Below the pieces are notes generated by a model. That model worked only from the letters and a program-made list of their open reading frames with translations. It ran no database searches and was not told where the DNA came from. A program made the position numbers and the translations under genes. 16,095 nucleotides of DNA from Deltaproteobacteria bacterium (GTDB lineage Bacteria; Desulfobacterota; DSM-4660; Desulfatiglandales; B25-G16), in contig QMLT01000010.1 in the NCBI GenBank assembly GCA_003646875.1, forward strand, positions 1 through 16,095, read 5' to 3'. This document shows positions 8,561-15,522 of the stretch, piece by piece (positions within the stretch are counted from its first letter, which is position 1; each line of letters opens with the position of its first letter).

Positions 8561-8640
8561 TAGCCACGAATGGACACGAATGGACACAAATGAAAACCTG
8601 CCCGCCATCCGGCAGGCGGTTCTGTGGCTAAGTAGGTACG
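8561..8640. repeat. Inverted-repeat element E2 abutting the nadB start
   Basis: TAGCCAC at 8561-8567 is mirrored by GTGGCTA at 8624-8630. The left half carries a tandem of GAATGGACAC units (8568-8587), and the middle a GC-rich hairpin (CCTGCC 8597-8602 against GGCAGG 8611-8616). The right end, GTGGCTAAGTAGGTACG, matches the ends of E1, E3 and E4. Bases 8562-8593 match the minus strand of 12968-12937 (E3) at 28 of 32 positions. The element stops 4 bases before the nadB ATG, so any ribosome binding to nadB uses element sequence. Confidence 0.75.
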
Positions 8641-8644
8641 ACAA

Positions 8645-10255
8645 ATGGAAATAAAATCAGATTATCTTATTATCGGAAGCGGTATTGCCGGGCTCAGCTT
8701 TGCCCTCAAGGCAGCGCTGAGAGGAAGAGTAGCAATAATAACAAAAAAAGAGACGATGGATGCCTCTACCAATTATGCCCAGGGGGGCATTGCCTCAGTG
8801 TTAGACCCAAATGACTCATTTGATCTTCACATAAAAGATACATTAGAGTCTGGCGCTGGCCTCAGCAATGAGCAGGTTGTTCGTATGGTGGTAACAAATG
8901 CGCCTGATATGATCAAAGAGCTTATTGCTCTCGGGGTTAAATTTTCACACAATAACAGCGCACAGGCCGACAGATTAGATCTCACCCGGGAGGGAGGGCA
9001 CTCTAGAAGAAGGATTGTCCATGCTGAAGACCTTACCGGGCAAGAAGTTGAAAGAGCCCTTATTAACAATGTAAAAAAGAATAAAAATATTCAGATCTAT
9101 GAAAATCATATGGCTATAGACCTGATTACAACATCCAAATTTATAAGAAGAAGCCTCTCGGCGAATGAGACCGAAGAGACGTGCTGGGGCGCATATGTTT
9201 TGGACATACTTACAGGCGAGGTAAATATCTTTATGTCCCGAATAACAGTCCTTGCAACCGGGGGAACAGGCAAGGTGTATCTCTACACCACCAACCCTGA
9301 TATTGCCACTGGTGATGGTGTGGCTATTGGTTACAGGGCCGGCGCAAAGGTGGCAAATATGGAATTTATACAATTCCATCCCACATGTCTCTACCATCCC
9401 CTGGAAAAGAATTTTTTGATTAGTGAGTCAGTCAGGGGTGAAGGAGGTCGATTAATTGATAAAAGGGGCAATCACTTCATGGAACGCTATCACCCTTTAA
9501 AGGATTTAGCCCTGAGAGATGTGGTTGCGCGATCAATTGACGCCGAATTAAAGAAGAGCGGCGATGAATGTGTGTATCTCGATATAACTAACCGGTCTCC
9601 GGATTTTATCAAAACCCGCTTTCCACACATCTACAACAGGTGCTTGGAGTTAAACATAGATATTACTAAAGAGCCAATTCCGGTCGTGCCGGCTGCTCAC
9701 TATATGTGTGGTGGCATCCTCACAGATAAATACGGCAGGACTAGTATACCGAATCTTTACGCAATAGGCGAGGTAGCGTATACCGGTCTACATGGCGCAA
9801 ATCGTTTAGCCAGTAATTCTCTTATCGAGGCGCTTGTTTTTTCACGATTCGCCTTTGAAGACAGCGCCAGGCGAATTACTGGAAAAGCGGATTATCTCTT
9901 TCCAGACGTTCCTCAATGGGACGCAGGATCAGCAACGGACAGCGATGAATCCGTGGTCGTCTCCCATAATTGGGATGAGGTAAGAAGAATGATGTGGAAC
10001 TATGTGGGCATAGTCAGGACAGATAAGCGATTGACCAGAGCCAGGAAGAGGATAGAGATTATCCAGCAGGAAATCAGAGATTACTACTGGGATTTTACAA
10101 TTACAAGGGATTTATTGGAATTGAGAAATCTGGCAACTGTTGCAGAGTTAATCATCACATCTGCCGGCATGCGAAAGGAAAGCCGGGGCCTTCACTATAA
10201 CCTGGATTACCCGGAAAGGGATGACAAGAACTGGCGCCATGATACGATTATTTAG
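8645..10255 (+). CDS. nadB: L-aspartate oxidase
   Basis: FAD enzyme of 536 residues that oxidises L-aspartate to iminoaspartate, the first step of de novo NAD synthesis; under anaerobic conditions fumarate is the likely electron acceptor. The N-terminal dinucleotide-binding motif GSGIAG is at 11-16, followed by NYAQGGIA and the TREGGHSRRR segment with Glu116. Catalytic positions known from E. coli NadB are all present: His245 (QFHPT), Arg291, His352 (PAAHYMCGG) and Arg387 (LHGANRLASNSL). The helical C-terminal domain is complete and ends at 10255. These features separate it from succinate dehydrogenase and fumarate reductase flavoproteins. No nadA or nadC is adjacent. The start lies just beyond the E2 repeat, with only a weak TAGGTA-like sequence upstream. 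It converges on the small ORF after qrcD; the 67-base gap shows no strong terminator. Confidence 0.95.
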   Translation: MEIKSDYLIIGSGIAGLSFALKAALRGRVAIITKKETMDASTNYAQGGIASVLDPNDSFDLHIKDTLESGAGLSNEQVVRMVVTNAPDMIKELIALGVKFSHNNSAQADRLDLTREGGHSRRRIVHAEDLTGQEVERALINNVKKNKNIQIYENHMAIDLITTSKFIRRSLSANETEETCWGAYVLDILTGEVNIFMSRITVLATGGTGKVYLYTTNPDIATGDGVAIGYRAGAKVANMEFIQFHPTCLYHPLEKNFLISESVRGEGGRLIDKRGNHFMERYHPLKDLALRDVVARSIDAELKKSGDECVYLDITNRSPDFIKTRFPHIYNRCLELNIDITKEPIPVVPAAHYMCGGILTDKYGRTSIPNLYAIGEVAYTGLHGANRLASNSLIEALVFSRFAFEDSARRITGKADYLFPDVPQWDAGSATDSDESVVVSHNWDEVRRMMWNYVGIVRTDKRLTRARKRIEIIQQEIRDYYWDFTITRDLLELRNLATVAELIITSAGMRKESRGLHYNLDYPERDDKNWRHDTII

Positions 10256-10322
10256 TAAAAAAGGTATATATGCGCGGTTAATTGTTATTGTTGAGATACG
10301 AAAAATTAGGCACGCATAGTCT

Positions 10323-10511
10323 TTACCAGAGAGTAATCGGAAATCGGATCCATAATCGCTCAAAAAGCTTATCCCGTCCTGTAACCTTCAACCATGTCAT
10401 CACAAAGGCGTAAAGCAGGCCTAAAGAAATGGCGCCAAGGACCATATATAGAAGCCCCATAAATATAATATGCCCGACATCCCACGCCCACTCAAAACAA
10501 AAAGGGAACAT
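10323..10511 (-). CDS. Small membrane protein coupled to qrcD, candidate extra Qrc subunit
   Basis: A 62-residue protein with one hydrophobic helix at about residues 13-42, an aromatic N-terminus containing WAWDVGH, and a basic C-terminal tail (GRDKLFERLW). Its ATG lies one base after the qrcD stop codon, and its ribosome site is inside the qrcD end, which makes translational coupling very likely. The family is not one I can name. The tight coupling and single-span form suggest a membrane partner or assembly factor of the Qrc complex. The described D. vulgaris complex has four subunits, so this would be additional. A chance ORF is less likely given the good ribosome site, the position and the membrane-protein composition. 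It is the last gene of the cluster. Confidence 0.72.
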   Translation of the reverse strand: MFPFCFEWAWDVGHIIFMGLLYMVLGAISLGLLYAFVMTWLKVTGRDKLFERLWIRFPITLW

Positions 10512-10512
10512 A

Positions 10513-11811
10513 TCAGCTCCTTTTGATAACCCCGGAGTCCGTTACTGCTCTACCCAGAACCTGAACCGGGTTCATTTCTGCCTCTTGCGGAAACAGGGGC
10601 AAATATCTATATGATAAGGAAAACAAAAGTATGCCATAGCCAATGGCTCCTATTGCAATTCCCCACTCCTGCCAGGATGGAAAGTAACTCATAAACTTGT
10701 CAAATGGCATAACTGGTATTGACAGGGTCTGGATACTAAACACAAACCTGTCAAGCACAATACCAATAACATTCATCAGGGCGCCTATAATAAGAAGGTC
10801 ATTTCTCTCTCTGAATTTTGGAGTTATCAGAATAATTGCCGGAATAATACCAAAAATCCCTATCTCGGCTATAATAAGCCAGATCCCATAGGATCCTTGA
10901 TAAAAATCCATAAATGACATCCCAGCCCGGGGTACAACCCCATAGGCCCAGGCAATCGTGTCCACGATCTTGAGAACGATATAGGTGGCAAGTAGCCAGC
11001 CTGAGATCTTGGCTAACAAGTTAAACACATCCCTGGTTATCAATTCTTTGCCGGTAACCTTCTGGGCTATCCATACACACAGCAAGGTAAAAGACGGGCC
11101 TGCGGCAATGGAAGAATGTATAAATAAAAAGAAGGTCCACGGCCATATAAGGAAGCCTTCTCTGAAGGCAAAAGGGCGACCAAACAGCACGCCAAACATC
11201 CCGCCCAATGAGCCTTGATGAAAAAAAGAAAGAAACGTGCCCACGGCAGCAAACAGGGCTATTATATGATGGAGGTTATTACCAAAGATATCAATCTCTG
11301 GTATCTCCCGTAGTTTTCTGTTGGAGAATACCAGAGGCAGATATTCAATGGTCAGCACACCGAGATATGCGGTGATACAAAAAGAGACCTCTGTCAACAT
11401 TGAATGGACATTTGCATGCCAGAAAATAAACCACGCTCGTAGTGGCTGCCCAACATCTACCCCAAGCATTGCAATGGCAGACGAGTAACAGATGAAACCA
11501 ATAACAACAGCTGCGTTAACAACAGCCTTCAGGTTATCACGAAAGGGATAAATAAAAACTTCGCCAATGATGTGGGTTAAAAACCCTGTAAAGAATGCGC
11601 CTGCGCCAAGGGCAATTATGGAGAGATCAAATACAATCCACAAACCAAATGCGAAGTAGTGATTCATGTTTGTCTGGTTCAGTCCTTTAAAAAAACATAA
11701 AAAGGCTGACACCAGGCCCCAGCTAATAAGGGCAATCCATAGCACCATCCATGGCACAAATCTCTTTAAGGAACATCTTTGAACACCATTGGGTATTAAA
11801 GCCAAATCCAT
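10513..11811 (-). CDS. qrcD: Menaquinone reductase Qrc, NrfD/PsrC-type membrane subunit QrcD
   Basis: A 432-residue integral membrane protein of the NrfD/PsrC family, the quinone-interacting module of the complex. I count ten hydrophobic helices, roughly at residues 18-42, 50-80, 95-120, 135-160, 180-205, 220-250, 268-290, 308-335, 342-370 and 382-408; ten spans are typical of QrcD and ActC, against eight in PsrC. It should accept electrons from QrcC near the periplasmic face and reduce menaquinone. The gene follows qrcC by 135 bases and is followed at one base by the small membrane ORF. Start ATG 11811 has GGAG upstream at a 7-base spacing. ActC/ActF of alternative complex III and HmcC/DsrP-type proteins are relatives; the neighbours decide for Qrc. 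Confidence 0.92.
   Translation of the reverse strand: MDLALIPNGVQRCSLKRFVPWMVLWIALISWGLVSAFLCFFKGLNQTNMNHYFAFGLWIVFDLSIIALGAGAFFTGFLTHIIGEVFIYPFRDNLKAVVNAAVVIGFICYSSAIAMLGVDVGQPLRAWFIFWHANVHSMLTEVSFCITAYLGVLTIEYLPLVFSNRKLREIPEIDIFGNNLHHIIALFAAVGTFLSFFHQGSLGGMFGVLFGRPFAFREGFLIWPWTFFLFIHSSIAAGPSFTLLCVWIAQKVTGKELITRDVFNLLAKISGWLLATYIVLKIVDTIAWAYGVVPRAGMSFMDFYQGSYGIWLIIAEIGIFGIIPAIILITPKFRERNDLLIIGALMNVIGIVLDRFVFSIQTLSIPVMPFDKFMSYFPSWQEWGIAIGAIGYGILLFSLSYRYLPLFPQEAEMNPVQVLGRAVTDSGVIKRS
10517..10524 (-). promoter_or_regulatory. Ribosome binding site for the small ORF, inside the qrcD end
   Basis: AAAAGGAG on the minus strand lies five bases before the ATG at 10511 and within the final codons of qrcD, whose TGA stop is at 10513-10515. 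This supports translation of the 62-residue ORF coupled to qrcD. Confidence 0.75.
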
Positions 11812-11896
11812 TTTTATTCTCCAGCCAATTAAACCGAAACTCTACAACCTTATAGCGCTTTGTTTTCCTACTTGTAATGCTATGATAACTCATGAA

Positions 11897-11939
11897 GGAG
11901 TAATGGAATATTGGACGTTCTCCATTACTTCATTACTCC
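11897..11939. repeat. Hairpin with two alternative 3' arms in the qrcC-qrcD gap
   Basis: GGAGTAATG/AGTAATGGA (11897-11907) can pair either with TCCATTACT (11921-11929, 13-base loop) or with CATTACTCC (11931-11939). The arms overlap, so the two pairings exclude each other. It lies in the 135-base gap just after the qrcC stop at 11947-11949. No U-tract follows on the minus strand, so a terminator is not indicated; it may be an mRNA-stability or processing stem, or repeat debris. Confidence 0.5.
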
Positions 11940-11946
11940 AGCGAAG

Positions 11947-12705
11947 CTAGCTGAGTTCCCCGGCCAAATAATTATCTGCCATGCGCCTGACCCAGTTTTT
12001 AGCGCTTAGATAATATACCTTGGGTTCGGTGCCAAGCCTCTCCAGCAATCTGAATGCATGCGGGCTCTTTATAAGCTGAGAAACCTGATGCTCAGGGTTA
12101 TTGAGGTCACCGAAGCTTATTGCCTGTGTAGGGCAGGCCTCTGCACAGGCAGGAATATATTCATCCTCTTTTAACTCTCTTCTCCCCTCTGCATATGCCT
12201 TAGACCTGGCCCTCATAAGCCTGTGGTGGCAGAATGTGCATTTCTCCACCACTCCTCGCATCCTTGGGGAAACCTCTGGAGAGAGATATCTATCCATGCC
12301 TTCAGGAAAAGAGGGGTCAAACCAGTTAAAGGACCTTGCATGATAGGGACATGCCGCCATACAGTATCTACAACCTACACACCTTGAATAGATCTGACTA
12401 ATTATCCCGGTATTTGGATCTTTTCTGGTCGCTGTTGGGGGGCAAACAGACACACATGGTGGATTATCACACTGCATACAAGGTCTGGGAATATATACAA
12501 CCTCTGTGTCCGGAAAATCTTTCCCATTCGTTATCGTATAAATCTGAAGCCAGGCTATGTTCCTTGTCTTATCCGATTCATCATACAATACAGAGATATT
12601 ATTTTCAGAGGCGCAGGCTACAGTGCATAGACCACAGCCAGTGCATTTATCTAAATCAATAACCATCCCGTATCTATTGCCTTTGCTATTCTCTTCCTTT
12701 TTCAT
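11947..12705 (-). CDS. qrcC: Menaquinone reductase Qrc, iron-sulfur subunit QrcC
   Basis: A 252-residue ferredoxin-like electron-transfer protein of the DmsB/PsrB/NrfC family. Sixteen cysteines fall into four cluster sets: 21/24/27/31, 76/79/84/88, 109/112/115/119 and 156/159/187/191, spaced as in four-cluster subunits of this family. One site may hold a [3Fe-4S] cluster in Qrc, but the spacing alone does not show which. It has no signal peptide; the twin-arginine signal is on QrcB, so export as a folded QrcB-QrcC pair by the Tat system is the expected route. It would pass electrons from QrcB/QrcA to QrcD. The ATG at 12705 has only an AAAAGG sequence very close upstream; the next Met is residue 14, just before the first cluster. 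The 279-base gap to qrcB is filled with repeats. Confidence 0.93.
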   Translation of the reverse strand: MKKEENSKGNRYGMVIDLDKCTGCGLCTVACASENNISVLYDESDKTRNIAWLQIYTITNGKDFPDTEVVYIPRPCMQCDNPPCVSVCPPTATRKDPNTGIISQIYSRCVGCRYCMAACPYHARSFNWFDPSFPEGMDRYLSPEVSPRMRGVVEKCTFCHHRLMRARSKAYAEGRRELKEDEYIPACAEACPTQAISFGDLNNPEHQVSQLIKSPHAFRLLERLGTEPKVYYLSAKNWVRRMADNYLAGELS

Positions 12706-12754
12706 AGCCTTTTCTTTGCGTAAAGAACTTTATTAATATTCAGCAACAAACCCG

Positions 12755-12779
12755 CCTGTCCCGATAGAATCGGGGCAGG
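12755..12779. repeat. GC-rich hairpin in the qrcB-qrcC gap
   Basis: CCTGTCCCGAT (12755-12765) and ATCGGGGCAGG (12769-12779) form an 11-bp stem with one non-Watson-Crick pair and a three-base AGA loop, 50 bases upstream of the qrcC start. It is the most stable-looking stem in the window and similar in character to the GC-rich cores of E1 and E2. No T-run follows on either strand, so I do not call it a terminator. Confidence 0.6.
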
Positions 12780-12860
12780 TAGGTTATCACGAACCTCCAT
12801 GCCCTTTGGCCACAACGAAGAATGAAAGTAGTTGAATGGTCAAGTAGTAACGACCTTAAT

Positions 12861-12900
12861 TTTAGGCACTTTAGGCAATTTAGTTCACTTTAGGCACTTT
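12861..12900. repeat. Degenerate 9-base tandem repeat, TTTAGGCAC
   Basis: Units TTTAGGCAC (12861-12869), TTTAGGCAA (12870-12878), TTTAGTTCA (12879-12887) and, after one extra base, TTTAGGCAC (12889-12897). It lies between the GC hairpin and element E3 in the qrcB-qrcC gap, and contains no ORF. Confidence 0.6.
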
Positions 12901-12931
12901 CATATAAATTATCACGAAAAATTATTTTTTA

Positions 12932-12978
12932 CAGGTTAATTTGTGTCCATTTATGTCCATTCGCGGCTGAATAGTTAA
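12932..12978. repeat. Repeat element E3 (right half recognised) after the qrcB stop
   Basis: The minus strand from 12968 down to 12937 matches E2 bases 8562-8593 at 28 of 32 positions, including the tandem ATGGACA-type units. The end GCGGCTGAATAGTTAA (12963-12978) is the family end sequence and stops 6 bases from the qrcB stop codon. A matching left arm is not clear; a GTAACGACC sequence at 12847-12855 resembles the left end of E4 and could mark it. Confidence 0.65.
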
Positions 12979-12984
12979 GAAGCT

Positions 12985-15405
12985 TTATATCTTTATTAAT
13001 TTAACCCTGGTATTCCACCATACAGGTTGTCCGCTTAAAGGATCCTCTATTGGATCAATTATCTCATTAGGGTTCACTCCCTTTCCCTTAAGATACCTAT
13101 CATATGCAGTATGTCCAAGGCCAAAAGGGATAAAGATAACGTCAGGCATAGCCCCGTCAAAGTGATGAATCCTCACCGATAACTCACCCTTGGGAGATTT
13201 TAATATCGCCTTCGCGCCCTCTGTTAGACCATATCGAGATGCCGTTTTTGGATTAACCTCCACAAAGAGATCATCTTTTGTAAGCTGATAATCAAAGAGT
13301 GTTTTATTCAAAAATGGTGGATTTCCTATCCATCCGGTTGCCAGGTTTATAAATTCAATGGGTAGAAGAAGTAAGGGATATTCATTTTTATCTCCACCGG
13401 ATTTTATCTCTTCATAGTGAGGCATATATACCTCATCTCCCTTAGCGCTTATGCCCAAATTTAATAACGCATCATCAAAGGATTTTCCTTCCAGGCCGGA
13501 GGGCTTTCCGGGCCGGAGGCCCTTTGAATAGGTTTTAATGGCCAGCTCTATCTTTGTAGAGAAAAATTCAAATTTCTTGCTTGCTGTCTTAAATATATCC
13601 GACCTTTTGCCAAAGAAATGCCTTGGGGTATACCAGTATCCATTTTTCTTAACATCTTCCCACGAAACCTTATTTTCCCCTGCATCATAGAGCCCGCTGA
13701 CCCTCTCCTTTATGGCCTCTTCAAAATTAGCCCACTGAAAGGAGCTAGCAATAGATCCGCCTATTCTCTTTGCCAGAGATATGATGACATCTCCGGTGTG
13801 TCTTGTGCGATACAATGGTTTTACCACTGGCCGAGAAAGGGCATAAAGAGGATATTGAATCCCGGTTGGCCTTACAATATCAACCATCTTTTCAAGATGA
13901 CTATGATCAGGCAGAATCAGATCAGCCATCATAGAGGACTCATCCATAAATGGAGAAAAACTTACAATAAAGGGTATTTTCTTCAGCGCCTTGATAAAAC
14001 TCTGGTTGTCTGGCATAGTATACGCAGGATTTGCAGAGCACAATAGAAGTGTATCAACAGGGGAACTATGGCTCCCATTTATCACCTCTGCAAACTTATG
14101 TATAAGGGTCCTTGTAAAGGGGTATCGTAAAGTTCCAGCTCTATCTATCCGTTCTTTTGTAAGGCCATTGTTGGCCACCGAATCGTATACTACATCTGCC
14201 CAAGGGGCCAAAGGAACATCATCTGTTATGAGAGTCCCACCTTTGTTATTTACTCTTCCTTTCAATGCATTCAGTGCATGCACCGACATAAACTCATACA
14301 AACTGCCAGGAAATGTGCCTTTTCCTCTTCCAGCAAGGGCAATAGGGGCATTCGCTGATGCAAACTTTCTGGCTACCTCAATAATTACCCGACTCTTTAT
14401 TCCTGTGATATTTTCTACATTCTCAGGAGAGTACTTCCCCAGGACAATTCCTGAAAATCCCTTATGTTCCAGGCCCTTTTCATCAAACCAATCAGAAAAA
14501 CCAAAGCTATGATTGTCGATGAATTCTTTGCTGTAGAGTTTTTCCTTGATAATGACATGGGCCATTCCAAGGGCCAGGGCTGCCTCTGTTCCAGGAGATG
14601 GGGCAAGCCAAAGGTCAGCCTTTGATGCGGTATTTGAGGCTCTCGGATCAACCTGCACGATATGCGTTTTATGTTGTCGGTCATTGGTGGCCCAGCGCCT
14701 CCAGACATTCAGCATCCTGCCAGAAGACCCCCATCCATCTAAAAGGCCACAGCCAAAGCTCAAAATAAAATCAGCATTTTCCAGATCAAATGTTAGAGGA
14801 CTATCGAATCCCTGCATAAGGAAATTCACCATACTATGGGTATCTTCTTCTCGTGGCATACGCAGATAGTTTGGGCTTCCAATAGAATTGAGTAGTCTTT
14901 TAATCAACAGGGCCATTGTAGACCGAGACTGATTTCCATCAACAGCAGCCAGCTTTTCTGGATTTCCCTTATCCCTGAATCCTTTTATCCTGGCAGCCAA
15001 TGTATCTATAGCCTCATCCCAGGAGATTTCTTTCCATTCCTGAGACCCCCGTGGCCCCATCCTTTTCATTGGCGCCTTCCACCGGATTCCTTCATTGTAA
15101 AGAACCTGTAGACCTGCCATGCCAAGGGGGCATACTGCCCCGTGATTGACTGGGTAGTCACTCCTCCCTTCTATTTTTACTGCCCTGCTGCCAACCTTTC
15201 TGACCTGAATGCCACATGCGCCAGGACAGAGCGTGCAGACAGTGTTTACGTGCGAAAATTTCCCTTTTCCCGGCACTGGCACCCATGACCAGTTCTGAGT
15301 CCATATGGCAATATCATCTATCAGTTTCCAGGGGAGCGGGGTTAATAAAGTCCCCCCTAATCCTCCTGCGAAAAACTTAATAAAATTCCTTCGACTAAAT
15401 TCCAT
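12985..15405 (-). CDS. qrcB: Menaquinone reductase Qrc, molybdopterin oxidoreductase-family subunit QrcB
   Basis: An 806-residue periplasmic protein of the DMSO reductase superfamily. The N-terminus has a Tat signal (SRRNFIKFF, Arg5-Arg6, then a glycine/leucine stretch). A [4Fe-4S] site follows: Cys57, 60, 64 and 92 (CX2CX3CX27C). After the fourth cysteine the sequence is CPLG, with Leu where many catalytic formate and nitrate enzymes have Lys, and the region where a Cys, Sec or Ser would bind molybdenum reads DTHSM (188-192), with Thr before the His. This fits D. vulgaris QrcB, reported to lack molybdenum and to serve as an electron-transfer or structural subunit. The C-terminal cofactor-fold domain (about 675-806) is intact. 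Start ATG 15405 follows AAGGA at about 8 bases. Both flanking gaps contain repeat elements. A polysulfide reductase-like catalytic subunit is the alternative. Confidence 0.93.
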   Translation of the reverse strand: MEFSRRNFIKFFAGGLGGTLLTPLPWKLIDDIAIWTQNWSWVPVPGKGKFSHVNTVCTLCPGACGIQVRKVGSRAVKIEGRSDYPVNHGAVCPLGMAGLQVLYNEGIRWKAPMKRMGPRGSQEWKEISWDEAIDTLAARIKGFRDKGNPEKLAAVDGNQSRSTMALLIKRLLNSIGSPNYLRMPREEDTHSMVNFLMQGFDSPLTFDLENADFILSFGCGLLDGWGSSGRMLNVWRRWATNDRQHKTHIVQVDPRASNTASKADLWLAPSPGTEAALALGMAHVIIKEKLYSKEFIDNHSFGFSDWFDEKGLEHKGFSGIVLGKYSPENVENITGIKSRVIIEVARKFASANAPIALAGRGKGTFPGSLYEFMSVHALNALKGRVNNKGGTLITDDVPLAPWADVVYDSVANNGLTKERIDRAGTLRYPFTRTLIHKFAEVINGSHSSPVDTLLLCSANPAYTMPDNQSFIKALKKIPFIVSFSPFMDESSMMADLILPDHSHLEKMVDIVRPTGIQYPLYALSRPVVKPLYRTRHTGDVIISLAKRIGGSIASSFQWANFEEAIKERVSGLYDAGENKVSWEDVKKNGYWYTPRHFFGKRSDIFKTASKKFEFFSTKIELAIKTYSKGLRPGKPSGLEGKSFDDALLNLGISAKGDEVYMPHYEEIKSGGDKNEYPLLLLPIEFINLATGWIGNPPFLNKTLFDYQLTKDDLFVEVNPKTASRYGLTEGAKAILKSPKGELSVRIHHFDGAMPDVIFIPFGLGHTAYDRYLKGKGVNPNEIIDPIEDPLSGQPVWWNTRVKLIKI

Positions 15406-15421
15406 TTTGTCTATCCTTATT

Positions 15422-15520
15422 GTAACGACTCAGCCACGGATATACACTGCCGCTGATATTTTTCTTTTATTATCTTTATCTATAAAGCTATCTGTGTACA
15501 TCTGCGGCTAAATAGTTATT
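15422..15520. repeat. Inverted-repeat element E4 filling the qrcA-qrcB gap
   Basis: CAGCCACGGATATACAC (15431-15447) and the reverse complement of 15494-15510 match at 13 of 17 positions, with all four differences transitions. Outer sequences GTAACGACT (15422-15430) and AATAGTTATT (15511-15520) extend the symmetry. The element occupies nearly the whole 117-base gap: it starts 16 bases before the qrcB ATG, leaving only its ribosome site, and ends 2 bases from the qrcA stop. In the operon transcript it would form a long stem between the two cistrons. Confidence 0.75.
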
Positions 15521-15522
15521 CC

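Noticed and set aside
8568..8587. GAATGGACAC tandem as the start of a CRISPR array
   Set aside because: The units are 10 bases, adjacent and without spacers, and no cas gene is present.
8975..9397. Minus-strand 140-residue ORF with several cysteines inside nadB
   Set aside because: It is antisense to the conserved FAD domain of nadB; the cysteines are not arranged as a known metal site.
12755..12779. GC hairpin as a terminator between qrcB and qrcC
   Set aside because: No T-run follows on the minus strand, and qrcC and qrcD downstream belong to the same complex.
13618..14512. Plus-strand ORFs of 142 and 173 residues inside qrcB
   Set aside because: Antisense to conserved qrcB sequence, with no ribosome site or family resemblance.
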